A stretch of DNA of 47,441 nt from CAITSH01 sp945892985 (GTDB taxonomy: Bacteria; Pseudomonadota; Gammaproteobacteria; Burkholderiales; SG8-39), in the NCBI GenBank assembly GCA_945892985.1, contig CAMDDU010000033.1, forward strand, positions 1-47,441, given 5' to 3'. The translations under genes and the position numbers were made by a program. Below are positions 26,399-34,201 of this stretch, piece after piece. The notes below the pieces were generated by a model, which saw only the letters and a program-made list of their open reading frames with translations, was not told the DNA's origin and did not search any database. Position 1 is the stretch's first letter; every line of letters starts with the position of its first letter.

Positions 26399-27415
26399 CT
26401 ATTGCGGCTTGAGTCCGATTTCGCGCGTGAGGTTGGCGTATTTTGTGTTCTCGGCTTTCATCATCTCGGCAAAATACTCCGGCGACTCGGTGACGACCAC
26501 AAGTCCGGCGGCTGCAAGTTTTTCGGCCACGTCGGGCAGCTTCATGATGCGGTTGATCTCTTCATTGAGGCGCGCCACGACCGTGCGCGGCGTGCCGCGC
26601 GGCGCCAGAAAGCCAAACCACCCGCGCGAACTGTAGCCGGGCAGCGCTTCGCCGACCGTGGGCACGCCCGCATCTGCGGCCATGCGCGTCGGGTTGGTGA
26701 TGCCAAGCAGACGCAACTTGTCGGCGCGCACCATGGGCGCCAGCGAGGCGTAACTGGCCATCGCCCCGTTGATTTGCCCGCCGATCAAATCGGTCACAAT
26801 CTGCCCCGCGCCCTTGTAGGGAATATGCAGGTAAGTGAAGCCCGCCTGCACCCGCAGCAATTCGAAGGACAGGTGCGGAAAGCCCCCTTCACCATTGGAT
26901 GCGAACGTGAGCTTGCCCGGATTGGCTTTCGCCCAGGTGATCATTTCAGTCACGCTCTTGTATGGCAGGGACGGATTGACCACGAGAGCGAGGTAATTCC
27001 AAGCCACCATCGCCACCGGCGCGAAGTCCTTGAGCGGATCATAAGGCAGTGATTTGTAGGTATGCGGCGCGACCGACACATTACCGGCCTGCCCGATGGC
27101 AAGCGTGTATCCGTCCGGCGCCGCGCGCGCCGCAAGTTCGAGTCCGATCTGTCCGCTCGCGCCGGCGCGATTGTCGACGACCACGTCCTGGCCCAGTCGT
27201 TCGGCCAGCTTCTGCCCGATCAGGCGCGCGATGGTGTCGCCGGTCTCGGCCGGCGGATACGGGACAATGACGCGTATGGGTTTTACCGGATAGGCTTGCG
27301 CTTGCGCCATTTGAGCCATGCCCAGCATCCCGCACGCCACGAGCAAGATGCCCAAGCTGCGAAGGATGCGGTGGAGACAAAGGGTGTGGACGATATGGAG
27401 GAAAATTTTTCTCAT
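26399..27415 (-). CDS. Second Bug/TctC-type periplasmic receptor
   Basis: The product has 338 residues with a signal peptide ending near AQMAQA (residue 39). The mature start AYPVKPIRVIVPYPPAETGD and the loops IPYKGAGQIVTDLIGGQING are Bug family hallmarks. It heads a same-strand run Bug - VOC - amidase, so its ligand may be the amide or ureide processed downstream; that is inference. Spacing to the VOC gene is about 115 bp. No TctA/TctB membrane partners are in the window. Confidence 0.9.
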   Translation of the reverse strand: MRKIFLHIVHTLCLHRILRSLGILLVACGMLGMAQMAQAQAYPVKPIRVIVPYPPAETGDTIARLIGQKLAERLGQDVVVDNRAGASGQIGLELAARAAPDGYTLAIGQAGNVSVAPHTYKSLPYDPLKDFAPVAMVAWNYLALVVNPSLPYKSVTEMITWAKANPGKLTFASNGEGGFPHLSFELLRVQAGFTYLHIPYKGAGQIVTDLIGGQINGAMASYASLAPMVRADKLRLLGITNPTRMAADAGVPTVGEALPGYSSRGWFGFLAPRGTPRTVVARLNEEINRIMKLPDVAEKLAAAGLVVVTESPEYFAEMMKAENTKYANLTREIGLKPQ

Positions 27416-27641
27416 GGGTTTATTTTTTCGGCCGGTATGAATTCATGGGTTGGCAAAAAACGGGGCGGGGGCAAGCGTCTGGACCACTGGCGGTCATATT
27501 TTTAGCGCATAGACAAGCGCCGGCCAAAGTATATTGCACCGGCGTGCAAGCGTGCGTAAGTTCGGCAAAGTCAACACGGTCGGCACGCTCGACAAACCCA
27601 GGCAGCCTGCAAGCTCATGTCCGCGGCAGCAAGCCGCAGCG

Positions 27642-27980
27642 CTAGCGGCTGCGCGAAGTTTTCACGAATTCGAGCGATGTCTTGAACAGCTCGAGGTCCT
27701 TGGCATAGTCGGCTGCGTCGGCGCGGTTGATTTGTATCCACTCGCGCGTGGCGGCCACACCACCTGGCTGAAATGGCACGATGTCGGCGCGCGAAAAATG
27801 CAACTCCGTTGCCGTCGCCGCCGACAGGCGCAGACCAACGCCCTCGCCGCTAATGCAGGCGAACATCTTGTCGCTGACAAAATAAGCGTCGAGCTTGTTG
27901 ATCTTCCTTGCGTCAACGCCGGGAAGTTTGAGCAGCAGCGCGTCGATCTGTGTCTTGAGATTGGAAGTTTCGGTAGCCAA
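27642..27980 (-). CDS. TfoX N-terminal domain-like protein
   Basis: About 112 residues from a TTG at 27980 (LATETSNLKTQIDALL), preceded by GGTGA; the frame is also open from 28037. The sequence KLDAYFVSDKMFACISGEGVGLRLS followed by a WIQINRADAADYAKDLELFKTSLEFV-like end matches the small TfoX_N/YjbR-like fold. These proteins lack the C-terminal DNA-repair-like half of Sxy. Their function is unknown. It is a stand-alone gene between the second Bug receptor and a non-coding stretch. Confidence 0.65.
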   Translation of the reverse strand: MATETSNLKTQIDALLLKLPGVDARKINKLDAYFVSDKMFACISGEGVGLRLSAATATELHFSRADIVPFQPGGVAATREWIQINRADAADYAKDLELFKTSLEFVKTSRSR

Positions 27981-28371
27981 TGGAATATCACCGCAAAATT
28001 CGTAAAGTAAAAAAGTCGATCGAATTATAAACGCCAAGGCACCGGACGGAACCGCTGCGGCAAAATCGCCGCCTGCACGGCGACGCGCAGGCTGAAGAGC
28101 CTTTCCTTGAAGGGGTCTTCGGCTATTTTGCGGCGCAACATACGAACGCCACCGGCAAGGTGCAAACCTGTGGCAAGTCCGCAGTAAGCGGTAGCCCCGC
28201 GCAGTTGGACAGTTTTTAGGGATTTATAAGTGGGTTCGCATCGCCCGCAAAAGCTTATCTGGCGGGCCTTATCAGCCCGCACGCGAAAATCGCATAAGCG
28301 CTCCTTGGTTTGATCTGCGTCAACGCGGGAAATTTTGGCACGAGGATACTTTCAACAAAAGGAGAGTCGCC
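27981..28371. other. Gene-poor interval before the cytochrome gene
   Basis: No supported gene. A minus-strand open frame of 85 residues (28025-28282) has no recognisable features and looks accidental. AAAGGAGAG just before 28372 is the ribosome site of the cytochrome gene. Confidence 0.45.
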
Positions 28372-28719
28372 ATGATCCGTTCAACGCCGAAACTGATAAG
28401 CCTGCTAAGCACCGCAGTGCTGGCTTTCGGGTTCACCGGTTCTGCCTCTGCGGCCGATGCCGCGCGCGGAAAATTACTCTACGACACCCGTTGCGGCGCC
28501 TGCCACAACACCAGCGTGCACCAGTCCACCTCGCGCAAAGCGACGAGCGTACCCGGGGTGCGTGCACAGGTGGTGCGCTGGAGCGATCAACTGGGCACTA
28601 GCTGGGGCGCCGAAGACATCGAGGACATCACCACCTACCTCAACGACCTTTATTACAGGCTACCCTGCCCGCCGGCCACCTGCCCGACCAAGACCGGCAC
28701 GCTGGGCGCCGCACGCTGA
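28372..28719 (+). CDS. Small secreted c-type cytochrome
   Basis: The product has 115 residues with a signal peptide ending near SASA (residue 27). One haem-binding motif C41-G-A-C44-H45 follows. The cytochrome-c C-terminal helix is visible (EDIEDITTYLNDLYYRLPCP). There is no Met at all after the start codon, so the usual sixth ligand is missing; His50 or an open site are alternatives. Two further Cys (CPPATC) lie near the C-terminus. It would carry electrons in the periplasm, with partner unknown. The gene has a clear AAAGGAGAG ribosome site and lies convergent to the DUF1116 gene. Confidence 0.85.
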   Translation: MIRSTPKLISLLSTAVLAFGFTGSASAADAARGKLLYDTRCGACHNTSVHQSTSRKATSVPGVRAQVVRWSDQLGTSWGAEDIEDITTYLNDLYYRLPCPPATCPTKTGTLGAAR

Positions 28720-28754
28720 GCATGCCACGCCGCCAACTCCGCTTCCCGCTTTTT

Positions 28755-30212
28755 TTATTTGAGCAGCGTATCGGATAAGGCAAGCACCGCCTTGACGCAG
28801 CAGTCCATGGGCACGCGCACGATGCCCGCGCCGATCTGGCCTATACCCGCCTGTTTGTGCGCGATGCCGGTGGTGACCACCGGGCGGATGCCCGTGTCAA
28901 CCACCTTACGTACGTCTATGCCCGAAGGCGCCGCCTCGAATTCGAGCGTGGGCAATGACAGGGACGGGTTGCGCGTCCAGGTGATGTGATACATCTCGCG
29001 CGAGTAGGCCATCGCCTGCGCGACGGTGCCGCCGACCAGTTGCACCAGCGCCGGCGATGCGGCGAGCGACTGCCCGCCGTAGCCGGCGGTTTCGCAAATC
29101 GCCGAATCGCCGAGGTCGGGGTTGGCGTCCTCCTGCTTGAAGCCGGGGAAGAACAGGCCTTGCGGCGTGTCCGAGGGCGCCTCGAACCACTGCTTGCCCA
29201 GGCCGCTGACGCGAATGGCGGTGGTGACACCGTTGCGCGCGATGGCCGTCACGATGGACGAGCCCTCGACACCGTGGGTTGCATCCATGATGGCCTTGCT
29301 CGCCACCATAGACAGATTCAAAAAGAACTGCGACGTGCGGGCGATAAAGTCGAGAACCTCGCGCGCCTGCGCGCGCTCGATGGCGGCGCTGCCGGCGAGC
29401 GCCCCGCCTATGGCCATGTGAAAGAGCGCCGTCGCGGCGACGTTGCGGCTGTGCACTTCGTCGCCCATCAGCAAGGCCTGCGCCTGGATGGACTTGAGGT
29501 CGACACCAGCTTCGGTTTCCTTGACCGCGGCCTTGAGCGCCGGTGCCAGCACGCGCTCCATCCACTTCAGCCGGTCTATAACCTCCTGGCTGTATGCGCC
29601 AAAGCGCAGCACCTTGCCTATGCCCTCGGAAAAATTGGTGTAGGCCATGTTGCCGCGATTGGTGTTTTTAACCACGAACACCGGCATCGAGGGCGAGATG
29701 GTGCCCGACATCGGTCCCACCGCCGCGAGGTCGTGGTTCTGCATGAACTCGACTTCACCGCCCGCCAGTTTGGCGCGCGCCTCCTTGTCGTCCTTCGCCC
29801 AGCCCTCGTAGATCATCGAGCCGATCAGCGTGCCCTGCATCGGGCTGCACATCTTGTCCCAGGCCACCGGCGCGCCGGCATGGGTCAGCACACGCCGGCC
29901 CTTGGCCCACAGCTCGGGCCAGATTTCGTCGGCGCGCAGCGCCACATCCACCAGCACCGGTTGCGCGGCGAGCATGCGCGCACTGGCCTCGGCATTGGCG
30001 CGGTCGACCTTCGAGCCTATGGCGTCAGGGTCGGTCGCGTCACCGGCCAGTTGCGCCAGCTTCCAGCCAAGCTCCGGATCACCGTTGCCGGCCGGCCGCC
30101 AATCAAGATGTTTGGCGGCGACGCCGGCGTCGGTCACGCTGCGCGTGAAGCTGTCTATACCGACGTTAAGCACCGTCAGTTCGCGGTCGAGAAGGTCGTT
30201 TGTTTTGGTCAT
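28755..30212 (-). CDS. allG: DUF1116 protein, oxamate carbamoyltransferase subunit (AllG/YlbE-like)
   Basis: The product has 485 residues from MTKTNDLLDRELTVLNVG at 30212. DUF1116 patterns include CSPMQGTLIGSMIYEGWA, DHRNVAA-like EVHSRNVAATALFHMAIGG and YMVMS-like VSGLGKQWFEAP. E. coli YlbE (AllG) works with FdrA and YlbF to transfer the carbamoyl group of oxalurate to phosphate, giving oxamate and carbamoyl phosphate. It is last in the order FdrA - carbamate kinase - DUF2877 - DUF1116, with 4 bp between the previous stop and this start. The gene set is diagnostic; which ureide is cleaved here is inferred. Confidence 0.85.
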   Translation of the reverse strand: MTKTNDLLDRELTVLNVGIDSFTRSVTDAGVAAKHLDWRPAGNGDPELGWKLAQLAGDATDPDAIGSKVDRANAEASARMLAAQPVLVDVALRADEIWPELWAKGRRVLTHAGAPVAWDKMCSPMQGTLIGSMIYEGWAKDDKEARAKLAGGEVEFMQNHDLAAVGPMSGTISPSMPVFVVKNTNRGNMAYTNFSEGIGKVLRFGAYSQEVIDRLKWMERVLAPALKAAVKETEAGVDLKSIQAQALLMGDEVHSRNVAATALFHMAIGGALAGSAAIERAQAREVLDFIARTSQFFLNLSMVASKAIMDATHGVEGSSIVTAIARNGVTTAIRVSGLGKQWFEAPSDTPQGLFFPGFKQEDANPDLGDSAICETAGYGGQSLAASPALVQLVGGTVAQAMAYSREMYHITWTRNPSLSLPTLEFEAAPSGIDVRKVVDTGIRPVVTTGIAHKQAGIGQIGAGIVRVPMDCCVKAVLALSDTLLK

Positions 30213-30216
30213 GGGC

Positions 30217-31212
30217 TTACGTCCTGGCAGGCTGCGGCGAGCAGCTGGGAAAAACCGTGGTTGAATCATGTTCTGACTGGAAAGCCGCTTCTGGCGCGGG
30301 TTTCCAGTCGATTGTTGCGCCGGCGCCGAGCATGAATCCGGTCAGCATGTCCCAACCGGAGGAATGGCCGATGGCAGTCAGCGCGCGTACGGCGGCGATC
30401 AGGGCGGCGTCGCTGCCGCACAGGGCGGCGGCGAGTTCATGCAAAGGCGCATAGGCCGCACCGCGCGCCAGATCGCCGAACAGCGCGGCGCTGATGCTGT
30501 TGCTGCGCACTGCGGCGGCGCGCGTCAGATTGGTCGCGGCATCCTGCCACGAAGGCGATGACAGGAAATCGCCGCGCAGTCGGCGCGCAAACAGGCAGGC
30601 GCCGACAAAATCATCACCCGATGGCGTAAGACCAAGACCCAGGCCGAGCAGCGGCAGCGCCGCCGACTCAAACGCGACCGCGTTGTCTTCGGCCACGCTC
30701 GCGGCGAGCGCGCGCAAGCGGGCCAGCGCAAGATCAAGCGGAAAGCGCAGAGGCCTTGCGGCCAGCAGCACGCCGAAGCCGGCAGGTGTGCCGATGGCAT
30801 TGATATTCGCCCCGATAAAAACGCAGGCGGCGGCGCCCTGCGCAGGCGTGAAACCGGGGGCGCCGGGGACGCTGGCGCCATTAGACACAGCGGTAACACC
30901 CGACAGGGTGGCTGGATGCCACACGTCCGCGCCTTCGACAGAAAGGTGCAATTCGCCGGAGAGCCGCGCCGGTATTGGCTTTGCGAGCAATATGCGGCGC
31001 GGATGCCAGGTGGCGTTGTCGCCGCCCAGCCAGACGATTTCATCGCCGGCAAGCCGGTAGGGCGAGTCGGGAAAAGCGGGCAAGGTGCGCAGCCTGCCGC
31101 CGCAACGCACAAGCGCGGCGTGCGCGCGCATTCCGGCGGCCCGTACCATTAACGCCGGAAACTCCGGCAACACCGGCAACACCGGCAAGCCCTGCTCGAT
31201 CGCGGCGCTCAT
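30217..31212 (-). CDS. allH: DUF2877 protein, oxamate carbamoyltransferase subunit (AllH/YlbF-like)
   Basis: The product has 331 residues. The family hallmark GLGLGLTPSGDDFVGACLFARR lies in the centre, followed by the GHSSGWDMLTGFMLG-type end typical of DUF2877. The start overlaps the carbamate kinase stop by 4 bp (ATGA). The last ~30 residues (after GAGATIDWKPAPEAAFQ) are encoded by a dispersed stem-loop repeat and unlike the family, so the native C-terminus was probably overwritten by repeat insertion without stopping translation into the DUF1116 gene. Role as in AllFGH: part of the carbamoyl-transfer complex. Confidence 0.83.
   Translation of the reverse strand: MSAAIEQGLPVLPVLPEFPALMVRAAGMRAHAALVRCGGRLRTLPAFPDSPYRLAGDEIVWLGGDNATWHPRRILLAKPIPARLSGELHLSVEGADVWHPATLSGVTAVSNGASVPGAPGFTPAQGAAACVFIGANINAIGTPAGFGVLLAARPLRFPLDLALARLRALAASVAEDNAVAFESAALPLLGLGLGLTPSGDDFVGACLFARRLRGDFLSSPSWQDAATNLTRAAAVRSNSISAALFGDLARGAAYAPLHELAAALCGSDAALIAAVRALTAIGHSSGWDMLTGFMLGAGATIDWKPAPEAAFQSEHDSTTVFPSCSPQPART
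30276..30310. repeat. Dispersed stem-loop repeat, copy 2, inside allH
   Basis: GACTGGAAAGCC and GGGTTTCCAGTC pair 11 of 12 around an 11-base loop ending CTGGCGC, matching 16156-16198. On the minus strand it is read as coding sequence for the end of the DUF2877 protein. Confidence 0.7.
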
Positions 31213-32150
31213 GGCGTGATGGTGGTGCCCGAACGCCCCTCGAGGGCGTCAAAGGCGTGCTCGAGTGAGGTGATGACGACCTTGCCCGCGGGCTCGCGCG
31301 CGAGGTAGGTCAGCGCGGCGTCGATTTTCGGGCCCATGCTGCCGGGTGGGAATTGCCCGTCCGCCATGTGCTGTTTCGCCTCGGCAACGCTTAGGTGCGA
31401 GAGTTCGCGCTGGGTCGGCTTGCCGTAGTCGAGTGCGACGCGCTCAACGCCGGTGAGCATGATCAGCGCGCCGGCGCCCAGTTCGGCGGCGAGCATGGCA
31501 CTGGTGAGATCTTTGTCGATGACGGCGGGCACGCCGCGAAAGCGCCCCTCGGCCGTGCGTACCACCGGAATACCGCCACCACCACACGTGATGGGAATGA
31601 TGCCGGCATTGAGCAGCGCCAGCACTGTGGGCAGGTCAAGAATGCGCAGCGGGCGCGGCGAGGGTACGACACGACGCCAGCCGCGCCCCGAGTCTTCGAT
31701 GAAATCCCAGCCCGTCTCGGCGCCGAAGGCGTTGGCCTGCGCCTCGGTAAAAAAGCGCCCCACCGGCTTGGTCGGGTTGCTGAACGCCGGATCCTTGGGA
31801 TCGACTTCAACCTCGGTAACCACCGCCGACACCGTGGCCGATACACCCTCTTCGTGCAGCACATTGGAGAAGCTCTGCTGCAGCATGTAGCCCAGCCCGC
31901 CCTGCGAATGCGACACGCACACATCCATAGGCATGGGCGGAATTTCCCGCGCCGTCTGCGCCATGCGGTAAAGAATATTGCCCACCACCGGCCCGTTGCC
32001 ATGGGTGAGGATCAGCTTGTAGCCGGCGCGAATGATGCTGACAAAATGCCGGCACACGCCGGCCATCAGTTCGAGTTGCTCCTCGGCTGTGCCTTTGATG
32101 CTGGGCGGGTAGGCGGCGTTGCCGCCCAACGCGACGACGACGCGCTTCAT
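31209..32150 (-). CDS. arcC: Carbamate kinase
   Basis: The product has 313 residues from MKRVVVALGGNAAYPPS at 32150; an in-frame upstream extension runs through a repeat and is not expected. Family motifs include ALGGNA, LTHGNGPVVGNI, CVSHSQGGLGYML, the ITCGGGGIPV nucleotide loop and VIDKDLTSAMLA. It makes ATP and carbamate from carbamoyl phosphate and ADP. It lies between FdrA and DUF2877 genes, as AllK does in allantoin pathways, so it should harvest the carbamoyl phosphate formed by the neighbouring complex. It overlaps the next gene by 4 bp. Confidence 0.95.
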   Translation of the reverse strand: MKRVVVALGGNAAYPPSIKGTAEEQLELMAGVCRHFVSIIRAGYKLILTHGNGPVVGNILYRMAQTAREIPPMPMDVCVSHSQGGLGYMLQQSFSNVLHEEGVSATVSAVVTEVEVDPKDPAFSNPTKPVGRFFTEAQANAFGAETGWDFIEDSGRGWRRVVPSPRPLRILDLPTVLALLNAGIIPITCGGGGIPVVRTAEGRFRGVPAVIDKDLTSAMLAAELGAGALIMLTGVERVALDYGKPTQRELSHLSVAEAKQHMADGQFPPGSMGPKIDAALTYLAREPAGKVVITSLEHAFDALEGRSGTTITP

Positions 32151-32159
32151 GGATGCCTT

Positions 32160-32252
32160 GTCATTGCGAGCGCAGCGAAGCAATCTCGTTGCCATTGTGG
32201 AGTCCGAAGCAATACCACAAGATTGCTTCGTCGCTCTGCTCCTCGCAATGAC
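32160..32252. repeat. GTCATTGCGAG-type palindromic repeat
   Basis: The ends GTCATTGCGAG and CTCGCAATGAC are perfect inverted repeats. The inner GAAGCAATCT and AGATTGCTTC also pair, giving a 93-bp nested palindrome. It fills the gap between FdrA stop and carbamate kinase start. This class of repeat is widespread in proteobacterial and deltaproteobacterial genomes (from memory). Confidence 0.8.
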
Positions 32253-32263
32253 ATCTGCAAATC

Positions 32264-33823
32264 CTAAGCCTTGACGCCGGCAAGCAGCGCGGCGGCCAGA
32301 TGCGCCGCGGCAACGCTCGATTGCGCCACCAGCGCGCCCGCGGCAACCAGCGCCTGATCCTGCGCGGTCAGCGGCTGCGGGTCATCGTCGGTGCCGCAGG
32401 CAAACGCGACAATGGCCAGCTCGCGACCGGCTTTGGCGGCGATGGCTTTGGCCTCTCGTATCGCCGGCGCCAGCGCACCGGCAGGATCGGCGTGCGCGCC
32501 GTAACCAAGCACCACGTCAAGCACAATCACCGCAACCTCGGGGTCGGCCGCTTCCTTGAGCAGGCGCTCGATGCGCGCGCCCTGGTCGATCATCGGGTGC
32601 GGGCGGCCGACGGTGAACTCGTCATCACCAAGGTCTATGGCGCTGTGCTCGCGGCTCGATTGCTTGGGATTGGGCAGCGCGTAGTCCTTGTTCACCGGAA
32701 CGTTCGACCAGATGGGCAGGCCGCATTGCTTCCAGATGAGCTGGGCTTCGGTGCAAAACGTGCCGCCCGAATAAAGCGCGCGCAGCCAGCGCTGGCCTTG
32801 GGCAAATTTGAGCACGGGAACCTGTGCCGCCTGTGCGGCGGTCGCGGCCTTGCCACCGGCGAGGGCCACGGCCCGCGCGGCGCAATCGAACAGCGTCGTC
32901 ACGGCATGCACATTGGCCGCGCCGCCCCTGGCCTCAGAGCCGAGGAACAACACCACCGCCGGCTTGCCGATGGCGGCGAGCCGCGCCAGCACTTTCTCGG
33001 TCACGGCCGGTGCCGGCGGCTTGGACACGATGGCGATGACCTTGGTCGCCGCGTCGCCCGCGAGCACGTCGATGGCCTGCAGCATGGTGGTGCCGCCTAT
33101 GGCCTCGTACACATCGCGGCCGCCGGTGCCAATGGCCTGCGATACGCCGCCACCGAGGCGGTGGATCTGCGTCGTCACTTCCTGCAGGCCGGTGCCCGAA
33201 GCGGCGACGATGCCAATGGGGCCGCTGCGCACGACGTTGGCAAAGCCCAGCGGCACGCCGTTGATGATGGCGGTGCCGCAATCGGGCCCCATCACCAGCA
33301 AGCCCTTGCGCGCACCGACTTTTTTGATCGCCTGCTCCTGCTCGATGGACACGTTGTCGCTGAACATGAACACATGCATGCCCAGGCGCAAGGCCTTGAG
33401 CGCTTCGGCGGCGGCATAGGGGCCGGGTACCGAAATCTGCGCAAGCCCCGACTTCAATCCGCCCGCGTTGGCGCCCACCGCCATGGCAAGCGAACGCGCT
33501 TGCATCTGGACGACATCGGTGGCGCCGCCCTTGGCCGATCCTCCGGCGAGCAGATGTTCGATCTCAGCCAGCGCCTGGGCAAGCGCCGCATCATCGGCCT
33601 CGACCAGCATCATCACGTCGTTGGGCCCCGCACCCGACACGCCGGCATCGAGCAGGCCGGCCTCCTTTAGGATGTCCTTGTTGGCGGCGGTGCCCATGAG
33701 CAGCGTGGCACGCTTGACGCCCTCGCGTGCCTGCACCGTCTCGGCGATGCGCATGAGCGCAACCGAGTCCTTGTAAAGATTGGGTTTGATGATGGAACGG
33801 ATGGTCACGACTGGCTTTCGCAT
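32264..33823 (-). CDS. fdrA: FdrA-type acyl-CoA-synthetase-like subunit of oxamate carbamoyltransferase
   Basis: The product has 519 residues from MRKPVVTIRSIIKPNLYKDS at 33823; an in-frame upstream extension is possible but unlike the family. The fold is that of succinyl-CoA synthetase alpha subunits: MGPDCGTAIINGVPLGFANV, GIVAASGTGLQEVT and IVSKPPAPAVTEKVL. The C-terminal part has YGAHADPAGALAPAI. FdrA (AllF) is the third component of the AllFGH carbamoyltransferase. First gene of the operon, followed after a palindromic repeat by carbamate kinase. Confidence 0.88.
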   Translation of the reverse strand: MRKPVVTIRSIIKPNLYKDSVALMRIAETVQAREGVKRATLLMGTAANKDILKEAGLLDAGVSGAGPNDVMMLVEADDAALAQALAEIEHLLAGGSAKGGATDVVQMQARSLAMAVGANAGGLKSGLAQISVPGPYAAAEALKALRLGMHVFMFSDNVSIEQEQAIKKVGARKGLLVMGPDCGTAIINGVPLGFANVVRSGPIGIVAASGTGLQEVTTQIHRLGGGVSQAIGTGGRDVYEAIGGTTMLQAIDVLAGDAATKVIAIVSKPPAPAVTEKVLARLAAIGKPAVVLFLGSEARGGAANVHAVTTLFDCAARAVALAGGKAATAAQAAQVPVLKFAQGQRWLRALYSGGTFCTEAQLIWKQCGLPIWSNVPVNKDYALPNPKQSSREHSAIDLGDDEFTVGRPHPMIDQGARIERLLKEAADPEVAVIVLDVVLGYGAHADPAGALAPAIREAKAIAAKAGRELAIVAFACGTDDDPQPLTAQDQALVAAGALVAQSSVAAAHLAAALLAGVKA

Positions 33824-34201
33824 GGCACCGGGCGGGGTTCCGGCACTGTATGTGGGTGTATGTTTGTGCGTGCCCATTTTACCGTGCAAACACCGCTGCC
33901 GGCTGCAGTCGCGGCGAAAACGCCTTTCGGCGGCAAAAACGCGTACAGGCGGTGCCCCTCCCCTGCGGCCTCTTCGTCAATCATGGCGCGTTTCCGAACG
34001 ACGAAACCTTACTCAGGCCCGCCTATCTGGTACACCTCGTCTATCCGGCGGTCAAGGACACCAATCAGAAAAAAACCAAAAATAAACAATGCCGATGCGG
34101 GACTGGAAGGCGGCGATGATTCCATTTACCATAAAGCTTGAAAAGTGGTTGAAGCGGCCCTGATTAAAATCCCGATTACACAAAATTCCGGATACCCGCC
34201 G
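33824..34201. other. Divergent promoter interval between fdrA and the GGDEF-EAL gene
   Basis: About 380 bp without a gene between two divergent transcription units. It must hold promoters for both, but I cannot name a convincing -35/-10 pair. The right part is A-rich (near 34069-34090). No inverted operator is obvious. Confidence 0.4.

Noticed and set aside
28025..28282. 85-residue minus-strand frame before the cytochrome gene
   Set aside because: No ribosome site, no recognisable motif, and the region looks non-coding.
28986..30335. 449-residue plus-strand open frame opposite the DUF1116 gene
   Set aside because: Antisense shadow; DUF1116 on the minus strand is recognisable and part of an operon.
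32300..33670. 456-residue plus-strand open frame opposite fdrA
   Set aside because: Antisense shadow with Arg/Gly/His bias; fdrA is clear.
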